Source of the DNA: Aquipseudomonas alcaligenes_A
GTDB lineage: Bacteria > Pseudomonadota > Gammaproteobacteria > Pseudomonadales > Pseudomonadaceae
DNA length: 64,000 nt
Direction: 5' to 3' (one strand)
Assembly (NCBI GenBank): GCA_048595745.1
Contig: CP184361.1
Part shown: positions 15,020 to 21,234 of the stretch, one piece after another
Position numbering within the stretch: the stretch's first letter is position 1
Layout: each line of letters starts with the position of its first letter
Translations under genes and position numbers: made by a program
Notes under the pieces: generated by a model
The model's input: only the letters and a program-made list of their open reading frames with translations
Told to the model about the DNA's origin: nothing
The model's database searches: none

Positions 15020-16396
15020 ATGAGCGCCAGGACTAATCTGAGCCCAGCAGCTCCGGCCAGCGCGACGAAGCCTTTGCAACACAGGGGGGGCTACGGCAAT
15101 CAGGCCTACAGCAAAGGTGCGGACAGCGCGTTCGGACGTCTTGCCCTGCCGCCATGGATGCAGACCCGATTGGCGGTGGGGGCAACTGATGACCCACTGG
15201 AGCAGGAGGCCGACCGAGCCGCCACGCAAGTGCTTGGCGGGACGGGCAAGGCGAGCGTTCAGGGCTCGACACTCCCTCGCCTCAGCCGCGTTGCCAGTGG
15301 CACCGCCACCCGCGCGCTGGCGCCAGCCAGCGTGAGTAGAACCTTGCAGGACTCCGGGGAACCGCTATCCAGTGCCACCAGAGACTTTTTTGAGCCACGA
15401 TTTGGCCATGATTTCGCCCAGGTTCGGGTGCATCGCGACAATGCCGCGGCCAGCTCGGCACGAGATGTCGCAGCCCATGCCTACACCGTGGGCCCGCATG
15501 TGGTGTTCGCTCAGGGACGCTATGCGCCGGAAAGCCTCAGCGGGCGGGCATTACTGGCCCACGAGTTGGCGCATGTCGTACAGCAGGGTGCATCTGCTGC
15601 GGGGAACCGGCTTGTGCAGCGCACTGGGGATGGTTCGGATGATGCTCCGCCACAAGCAGCGCCGCTACAGGAATCGAAGCAGGCTGGTAGCGCCTCACCC
15701 ACCCGCCGGATAGTTTCCCTGACCTTCGACGATGGCCCACATGCGGCAGCCCTGGGTACCGGCAACAACCGAACTGAAAAGGTTCTCGACACCCTGCGCG
15801 ATAAACATGCCAAGGCGGGATTCTTCATTCAGACCCATGCGCAGGGCGGTGATGGCCGGCCCATTCGCGGCAACACGCGAGTTGGCAGGCAACTGATCCG
15901 CCGCATGCATGCCGAAGGCCATGCTATCGGCATCCACACCGGAGGCACCCGGGACCACGAGTCGCACATTACGGCCCAAGCCGCCGGGCGCCTGCGCGGC
16001 GAGCTGGCGGGGGCCCGCGACTTCATCCGCGATACCACTGCTACCGAGACCGAGCCCGGAGTGCAAACCACGCTAGTCAGGCCGCCTTTCGGTAGTTCGG
16101 ACCCAGCGGTACGCGCAACCTACTCCGCGCTTAGTCTGACCAATCTGCTCTGGGACATAGACGGCGATCCGGGAGGTGAGTTGTCGCTGGCGCAGCTCAA
16201 GACCAATGTCACCGATGGCTTGCGCACCCTGGCCGCCAATGGCTGGCGGGTTTCCACTCCTTCTGCGCCGAAGATAGTCGTGCTCTATCACGATATCAGG
16301 CGCAATTCTTCCCGGCATCTAGGCGCGGTCATGGACCACATCACCTTGGTCATGCGCCGCGATCACAACTCAACGGTTTCCTTCGAGAAACCCTAA
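15020..16396 (+). CDS. eCIS cargo protein 2: eCIS-core (DUF4157) plus NodB polysaccharide deacetylase
   Basis: A 458-residue protein with the eCIS-core region at about 55-190 (FFEPRFGHDFAQVRVH, HAYTVGPHVVFAQGRYAP, HELAH at 181-185) joined by a short linker to a NodB-homology domain at about 228-455. NodB motifs in order: TFDDGP 235-240 with the catalytic Asp pair, a His-containing second motif starting HTGG at 306, RPPFG 354-358, LWDIDGD near 377 and LYHD 422-425. The second motif lacks the usual HxxxH spacing; the next His is at 313. The family removes N- or O-acetyl groups from peptidoglycan, chitin or other polysaccharides. ATG 15020 is preferred over GTG 15014 for ribosome-binding-site spacing. 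Confidence 0.88.
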   Translation: MSARTNLSPAAPASATKPLQHRGGYGNQAYSKGADSAFGRLALPPWMQTRLAVGATDDPLEQEADRAATQVLGGTGKASVQGSTLPRLSRVASGTATRALAPASVSRTLQDSGEPLSSATRDFFEPRFGHDFAQVRVHRDNAAASSARDVAAHAYTVGPHVVFAQGRYAPESLSGRALLAHELAHVVQQGASAAGNRLVQRTGDGSDDAPPQAAPLQESKQAGSASPTRRIVSLTFDDGPHAAALGTGNNRTEKVLDTLRDKHAKAGFFIQTHAQGGDGRPIRGNTRVGRQLIRRMHAEGHAIGIHTGGTRDHESHITAQAAGRLRGELAGARDFIRDTTATETEPGVQTTLVRPPFGSSDPAVRATYSALSLTNLLWDIDGDPGGELSLAQLKTNVTDGLRTLAANGWRVSTPSAPKIVVLYHDIRRNSSRHLGAVMDHITLVMRRDHNSTVSFEKP

Positions 16397-16421
16397 TTAC
16401 AGAGCGGAAGCAGGAGCGATC

Positions 16422-17690
16422 ATGGGTTCATGTAACAAAGCGGCGCCCTGCAGCCAGTGCGAAAGCTGCAAGGAGCGCGTACATTCGCGCAGTCCCAGAG
16501 GCCGAGAACCCTCCCTGCTCAGCCACTCGCAACGGCAGCGATTGGAGAACGAAGCGGATCAGGTGGCCGATCGCTTCACCCGCTCCGGCTTCGCTCACGA
16601 TGCGCAGAGGCCCACTACCTCCAGCGCGCCTTTGGCGGTGCTGAAGAAGGACGACGAGCAAGCGCTTGCCCCCACGCCAGAGGGCGCACAGCAGCAGAAA
16701 GGTGGTGGCTCGGTCAATGAAACGGCCGAGAGCAATCTCGACGAGCCGGGCGGTGGTGGTGAGGTGCTGACCAAGCGTGCAGATGCGCGAGTGGAAGCAG
16801 TCAGCCACGCCCCCTCCTCGGCTGAAGGTGGCGCTGCCCTGCCCGTCGCCGAGCGTCGCCCCTTCGAAGCTTTCTTCGGTCGGGACTTCTCCTCGGTACG
16901 CATCCACAACGACAGCCAGGCTCATCGTTACACCCGCGAGATCAATGCCCTGGCGGCTACACGCAGCAACCACATTTACCTATCCGAGCAAGTCGCCACC
17001 AGCCGCCCTAAGGCGCTGCTCGCCCACGAACTGACCCACGTGGTGCAACAGGGCCGCGCGCCGCTGACGACAAACGGCCCCCGGACATCACGACAGCCGC
17101 CCCAACTGCAGGATGCGCCGCCGAACATCTCGCCGGCACCCATCGGCTGGCAGCTGTACCAGTCGACCATCTGCCGAGGCGAGGTCAACGAACACCCAAG
17201 CACCCAGCCACTGGACTTTCCGGCTACCTACATCAGAAAGATCAATGTCTCGCTGACCAACCAGCGGGTGACCCTGGACTGGACCGGCCCCAGCGTCGCG
17301 GAAGCCGAGCGAAACGTGTTGGCTGCCACCGGTGACGGCGTTATCAACTGCACCACCGGAGCCGGAGTAACTGGCCAGACCAGCTGCAACAACGCCGCCC
17401 ACAGCAGAACCGGCGGAAGCTGCTGCACCCCCATAGGGACATTCACGCTGGGTGCACAGAGTTGTGTGACCTCGCGCCTGGGGCTGGAGAATTTCAGCGG
17501 CTTCCAGCGCGACGGCGTGGGCTTCCATTACTACTCCAGCGTGCCCCGCCACCCTGCCTCCCACGGCTGTGTCCGGCTGCACCGGGGAGCCTCAAAAATC
17601 ATCTTCGACAACGCCAGATCAAATGTCACCACGGTCGAGGTCAGCGGCAGCTATACCCGCAGCTACGCCAGACACAGCAGCTGCGAATAG
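16422..17690 (+). CDS. eCIS cargo protein 3: eCIS-core (DUF4157) plus YkuD-type L,D-transpeptidase
   Basis: A 422-residue protein. The N-terminus has four Cys (SCNKAAPCSQCESC), then a low-complexity stretch (about 60-140). The eCIS-core region follows (FFGRDFSSVRIH 151-162, HELTH 202-206). The C-terminal domain (about 240-420) ends in a YkuD signature: H377 and SHGCVRLH 380-387, with Cys383 as the expected nucleophile. YkuD enzymes form or exchange 3-3 cross-links in peptidoglycan or attach proteins to it. Several extra Cys (310, 322, 334, 335, 348) suggest disulfides and an extracytoplasmic site of action. Begins 25 bp after cargo 2. Confidence 0.88.
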   Translation: MGSCNKAAPCSQCESCKERVHSRSPRGREPSLLSHSQRQRLENEADQVADRFTRSGFAHDAQRPTTSSAPLAVLKKDDEQALAPTPEGAQQQKGGGSVNETAESNLDEPGGGGEVLTKRADARVEAVSHAPSSAEGGAALPVAERRPFEAFFGRDFSSVRIHNDSQAHRYTREINALAATRSNHIYLSEQVATSRPKALLAHELTHVVQQGRAPLTTNGPRTSRQPPQLQDAPPNISPAPIGWQLYQSTICRGEVNEHPSTQPLDFPATYIRKINVSLTNQRVTLDWTGPSVAEAERNVLAATGDGVINCTTGAGVTGQTSCNNAAHSRTGGSCCTPIGTFTLGAQSCVTSRLGLENFSGFQRDGVGFHYYSSVPRHPASHGCVRLHRGASKIIFDNARSNVTTVEVSGSYTRSYARHSSCE

Positions 17691-17715
17691 CGACCCGCGG
17701 CACAAGGAGAGCGCA

Positions 17716-17775
17716 ATGAAGACAGCATGCAGGATCGACGCACAGCAGCTAGGCAACCAGAGGCGTACCAGATGA
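17716..17775 (+). CDS. Possible 19-residue leader peptide coupled to the tube-initiator gene
   Basis: A tiny frame with a strong AAGGAGA ribosome-binding site at 17704-17710. Its stop overlaps the ATG of the next gene (ATGA). The next gene lacks a good site of its own, so this peptide may exist to deliver ribosomes. The peptide itself has no recognisable feature. Confidence 0.35.
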   Translation: MKTACRIDAQQLGNQRRTR

Positions 17776-18428
17776 GCGGCCTCAGCAGTTCCCCGCGACT
17801 GATCAAAGCCGGCCTGGTCATGATCGACCCGCAGTCGGCTCGAGTACGCCGGGTGATCGCCCTGCAGTACAACCCGGAGAAGCTCACCCGCAGCCTGCAA
17901 GTGCAGGGCGCCGGTGAAGGCGCCGATCGCGCGGAGGCCCTGCGTCTGAAGGGCCCGGCGGTAGAGACCTTTCAGCTGGAGGCGGAAATCGATGCCGCCG
18001 ACCAGTTGCAGTTTCCCGAGCGGCATCAGGCCGTGGTGGATGCCGGCATCGCGCCGCAACTGGCGGTGCTGGAGTCGCTGATCAATCCGGCGGCGGCCGA
18101 TCTGCTGGCCGGCAATGCGCTGGCGGCGGCCGGCACCCTGGAGATAGCGCCGATGGAGTCGTCACTGGTGCTGTTCGTCTGGGGCGCCAAGCGCATCGTT
18201 CCAGTGCGGGTGACCGACTTCTCCATCGCCGAGGAAGCCTTCGACCCGCAGCTCAACCCAATCAACGCCACCTGCAACCTCAGCCTGCGCGTGCTCTCGA
18301 TCGACGACCTCGGCTTCGGGCACAAGGGCGGTGGACTGTTCATGGCCTATCTGCAATCGCGCGAGAAGCTGGCCGGCAAGGCCGCCACCTTTGGCTTCGA
18401 CGCACTGGGCATCGGAGGCCTGCCATGA
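17772..18428 (+). CDS. eCIS tube-initiator/baseplate hub protein (Pvc7/Afp7 N-domain type)
   Basis: A 218-residue protein of the CIS tube-protein family found at the junction of baseplate and tube. Diagnostic parts are LQYNPEKLTRSLQVQG near 35-50, LKGPAVETFQLEAEID near 62-77 and WGAKRIVPVRVTDFSIAEEAFDPQLNP near 142-168, interrupted here as WGAKRIVPVRV and EEAFDPQLNP. In PVC and Afp the same protein carries a C-terminal LysM; here the LysM-like part is a separate downstream gene. The stop overlaps that gene (ATGA). Confidence 0.82.
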   Translation: MSGLSSSPRLIKAGLVMIDPQSARVRRVIALQYNPEKLTRSLQVQGAGEGADRAEALRLKGPAVETFQLEAEIDAADQLQFPERHQAVVDAGIAPQLAVLESLINPAAADLLAGNALAAAGTLEIAPMESSLVLFVWGAKRIVPVRVTDFSIAEEAFDPQLNPINATCNLSLRVLSIDDLGFGHKGGGLFMAYLQSREKLAGKAATFGFDALGIGGLP

Positions 18429-18784
18429 CCGATCCGCTCAAGGCCTTCCTGCAGGCCAACGCCATCACCGCGCCGGCCTTCGCCCCGGACAGCCGTTACC
18501 ACGGCCTGGACATCGCCCAGTGGACCCGCGCCGACGGCGAGGTGCTGAGCTATGTACGGCGGCGTTTCGTGCCGCCGCCGGAGCACTTCGCCACCCTGAG
18601 CGAATATCGCGTGGCGGTTGGCGACCGCATCGACAACCTGGGCGCGCGTTATCTGGGCGACCCACAGCAGTACTGGCGACTGTGCGACGGCAACGGCGCG
18701 CTGCGCCCGGACGAGCTGACCGAAACGGTCGGCCGCACGCTGCGCATCACCTTGCCGGAAGGCGTGCCAGGAGAGGACTCATGA
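18425..18784 (+). CDS. LysM-like baseplate protein
   Basis: A 119-residue protein whose C-terminal half (YRVAVGDRIDNLGARYLGD, then WRLCDGNGALRPDEL) is the LysM/tail-protein-X-like fold that clamps tube to baseplate in contractile tails. In PVC-type systems it is fused to the preceding tube-initiator; here the two are split but translationally coupled. The N-terminal part (HGLDIAQWTRADGEVLSYVRRRF, interrupted here as DIAQWTRADG and LSYVRRRF) is conserved in eCIS homologues. Confidence 0.8.
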   Translation: MTDPLKAFLQANAITAPAFAPDSRYHGLDIAQWTRADGEVLSYVRRRFVPPPEHFATLSEYRVAVGDRIDNLGARYLGDPQQYWRLCDGNGALRPDELTETVGRTLRITLPEGVPGEDS

Positions 18785-19920
18785 GCAACGCCGTGCACCT
18801 GAGCCTGTTGATCGGCCCGATCATTCCGCTGCCGGTACCGGCCATGCTGATCGACGCCCTTGAAGAGGTCACGGTGACCAGCGCCAGCGAGGGGACCAGC
18901 GGCTTCCAGCTGCGCTTCAAGGTCAACAGCAAGTCCGAGCTCAACACCCTGTTCCTGATCGCCGTGGGCAACAACACCAGCCCAGGCACGCCGCCGCTGC
19001 GGGTGGTATTGATCGTCACCCTGGGCGGGCGACCGCAGCCGCTGTTCGACGGCTTGCTGACCAATGTCGAGGTGCAGGCCGGGCAGAACCGCCAGCCCGG
19101 CAGCATCACCATCACCGGCGAGGACCTGACCAAGGTCATGGACCTGATCGACTTCTCCGGGATGCCCTACCCGGCCATGCCGATCGAGGCGCGGGTGGCG
19201 CTGATCTGCGCCAAATACGCGGCGTTCGGCATCATTCCCCTGCCGATCCCGTCGTTCTTCACGGATGTGCCGATTCCGATTGAGCGCATTCCCGCCCAGC
19301 AGGGCACCGACCTGGCCTATATCCGCCAGCTGGCCGAAGAAGTCGGCCATGTGTTCTACATCGAGCCGGGCGAGGTACCACTGACCAACATCGCCTACTT
19401 CGGCCCGGAGATCAAAGTCGGCCCACCGCAGCCGGCTCTGAACATCGACATGGACGCGCACACCAACGTCGAGTCGCTGAACTTCAGCTTCGACCCGACC
19501 AAGGGCGTGCTGCCGGTGGTGTTCATCCAGAACCAGATGACCCGGGTGCCGATTCCCATCCCTATTCCCAACCTCAATCCGCTGCAGCCGCCGCTGGGCG
19601 TGCTGTCCACGCCGCTGGCCAACATCAAGATGATGAAGGACACGGCCAAGATGAACCCGATGCAGGCCATCTCGGCAGGCCTGGCCGAGGCGAAGAAATC
19701 CCAGGATGCGGTGACCGCCACCGGCAGCCTCGACGTGCTGCGCTACGGCCGCATCCTGCGCCCGCGCAAGCTGGTCGGGGTGCGCGGCGCCGGGGTCGCC
19801 TACGACGGCCTGTACTACGTCAGCAGCGTCACCAGCACCCTGGCCCGCGGCAAGTTCACCCAGAGCTTCAACCTCAGCCGCAACGGCCTCATCTCCATCA
19901 CGCCCACGGTGCCCGCATGA
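18781..19920 (+). CDS. eCIS baseplate hub protein (gpD/VgrG N-terminal-like)
   Basis: A 379-residue protein resembling the gp27/gpD part of tail hubs (Pvc8/Afp8 N-terminal portion): a trimeric ring on which tube and spike sit. Supporting stretches are FQLRFKVNSKSELNTLFLIA and, in the middle, QQGTDLAYIRQLAEEVGHVFY, interrupted here as TDLAYIRQLAEEVG. A Pro/Ile-rich loop (RVPIPIPIPNLNPLQPP) is unusual. The spike OB-fold is encoded separately by the next gene, so the hub and spike that are fused in VgrG are split. Start overlaps the LysM gene stop. Confidence 0.82.
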   Translation: MSNAVHLSLLIGPIIPLPVPAMLIDALEEVTVTSASEGTSGFQLRFKVNSKSELNTLFLIAVGNNTSPGTPPLRVVLIVTLGGRPQPLFDGLLTNVEVQAGQNRQPGSITITGEDLTKVMDLIDFSGMPYPAMPIEARVALICAKYAAFGIIPLPIPSFFTDVPIPIERIPAQQGTDLAYIRQLAEEVGHVFYIEPGEVPLTNIAYFGPEIKVGPPQPALNIDMDAHTNVESLNFSFDPTKGVLPVVFIQNQMTRVPIPIPIPNLNPLQPPLGVLSTPLANIKMMKDTAKMNPMQAISAGLAEAKKSQDAVTATGSLDVLRYGRILRPRKLVGVRGAGVAYDGLYYVSSVTSTLARGKFTQSFNLSRNGLISITPTVPA

Positions 19921-20429
19921 GCCAGCAACGCTACTACGGCAAGTATCGCGGCATGGTGTTGAACAACATCGACCCCATGCAGCAAGGCCGCCTGCAGGTG
20001 CAGGTGCCGGATGTCGCCGGGCTGGTGCCGACCAGCTGGGCCATGCCTTGCGTGCCGGTGGCCGGCATCCAGAACGGCATGCTGGCGCTGCCGATGATCG
20101 GCTCCGGGGTGTGGGTGGAGTTCGAGCAGGGCAACCCGGACCACCCGATCTGGGTCGGCTGCTTCTGGGGCAGCGCGGCGGAGATCCCGGCCCTGGCCCG
20201 CCTGACTCCACCAGGATTGTCGGCCATCACCCTGCAGACCCCGCTGCAGAACGGCCTGACCATCTCCGACCTGCCCGGCCCCACCGGCGGAATCATGCTC
20301 AAGAGCGCCACCGGCGCCACCCTGATAGTCAACGACACCGGCATTTACATCCAGAACGGCAAGGGCGCCATGCTCACCCTGATCGGACCGGCAGTCACCA
20401 TCAACAACGGCGCGCTGACGGTGATCTAG
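19917..20429 (+). CDS. eCIS central spike protein (gp5/gpV OB-fold type)
   Basis: A 170-residue protein. The N-terminal ~85 residues are the gp5 OB-fold of tail spikes (YYGKYRGMVLNNIDPMQQGR, then MPCVPVAG and GSGVWVEFEQGNPDHPIWVG). The C-terminal part is a short beta-helical needle (GGIMLKSATGATLIVNDTGI and similar). It forms the trimeric spike below the hub and carries the PAAR-like tip encoded next. Start overlaps the hub stop by ATGA. Confidence 0.88.
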   Translation: MSQQRYYGKYRGMVLNNIDPMQQGRLQVQVPDVAGLVPTSWAMPCVPVAGIQNGMLALPMIGSGVWVEFEQGNPDHPIWVGCFWGSAAEIPALARLTPPGLSAITLQTPLQNGLTISDLPGPTGGIMLKSATGATLIVNDTGIYIQNGKGAMLTLIGPAVTINNGALTVI

Positions 20430-20487
20430 GCCGCCCATGCGGGCGGTCGATTGCAGTTCCCGTGGAATGTGGAACAAGGAGGCAGAT

Positions 20488-20541
20488 ATGGACAGACACG
20501 CAACGCAGCAGCATGCCCCGTGGCTCACGGAGGCTTGCTGA
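20488..20541 (+). CDS. Possible 17-residue leader peptide coupled to the PAAR-like gene
   Basis: A short frame with a consensus AAGGAGG ribosome-binding site at 20475-20481. It ends one base before the ATG of the PAAR-like gene (TGAGATG). The layout repeats that at 17716. Coding status is uncertain. Confidence 0.3.
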   Translation: MDRHATQQHAPWLTEAC

Positions 20542-20542
20542 G

Positions 20543-20863
20543 ATGCCCGGCCCCCTCCTGCATGTCGGCGCCAGCGTGCTCTGCGCCCACGGCGGCACCG
20601 CCACCCCCACCGCGCCCAACCCGCGGGTACTGGTCAGCGGCCAGCCGACCGTGCTGATGAGCGCGCTCTACCTGGTCGCCGGTTGCCCGTTCAATGTCTC
20701 CGGCAGCCCGGTGCCCTGCATCACCGGGCAATGGGTGGTGGCGGCGCTGCGGGTCATGTCCAACGGCCAGCCGCTGGTGCTGATGGACAGCCAGGCGGTC
20801 TGCGCGCCCAACGGCACGCCGCTGCTGCAGGTAGCGGCGCAGACCCGCGTGATAGGGAGCTGA
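20543..20863 (+). CDS. PAAR-like spike tip protein
   Basis: A 106-residue protein of the PAAR/DUF4280-like type: GASVLCAHGGTATPTAPNPRV interrupted as GASVLCAHGG, then GQPTVLM, AGCPFNVSGSPVPC and SQAVCAPNGTPLL. Four Cys and one His could hold a metal at the tip, as in PAAR proteins. It sharpens the spike and may anchor cargo. It sits directly after the spike gene and before the gp25-like baseplate gene, the expected eCIS order. Confidence 0.8.
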   Translation: MPGPLLHVGASVLCAHGGTATPTAPNPRVLVSGQPTVLMSALYLVAGCPFNVSGSPVPCITGQWVVAALRVMSNGQPLVLMDSQAVCAPNGTPLLQVAAQTRVIGS

Positions 20864-20865
20864 GC

Positions 20866-21234
20866 ATGACCCAGCGACTGCACTTTCCCTATTGCTTCGA
20901 TGGCCATGGCCGCAGCCGCGAGGCGGACGAAGCCAGCTGGATTCGCGGGCTGATCGAACAGGTGCTGTTCACCACACCCGGCGAGCGGGTGATGCGTCCG
21001 GACTTTGGCAGTGGCCTGCGCGAACTGGTGTTCGCGCCTAACAGCCCAGAACTGGCGGCCACCGTGCAATTTCTCGTGCAGGGTGCCCTGCAGCAGTGGC
21101 TGGCCGACCTGATCCAGGTCGAATCGGTCGAGGTCAGCGCTGTGGATGCACGTCTGATGGTTCAGGTGCAGTACCGCATCCTGCGCACCAATCAGCGCCG
21201 TGCGGACAGCTTCGTGCAGGGAGTACCGGCATGA
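20866..21234 (+). CDS. gp25/gpW-like baseplate wedge protein
   Basis: A 122-residue protein of the gp25-like lysozyme-fold baseplate family (Afp9/Pvc9). The signature LFTTPGERVMRPDFGSGLRELVF (35-57) is clear, interrupted here as TTPGERVMRPDFGSGL. The family starts sheath polymerisation at the baseplate and has no lysozyme activity despite its name. Two bases separate it from the PAAR-like gene, and its stop overlaps the next start. Confidence 0.92.
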   Translation: MTQRLHFPYCFDGHGRSREADEASWIRGLIEQVLFTTPGERVMRPDFGSGLRELVFAPNSPELAATVQFLVQGALQQWLADLIQVESVEVSAVDARLMVQVQYRILRTNQRRADSFVQGVPA

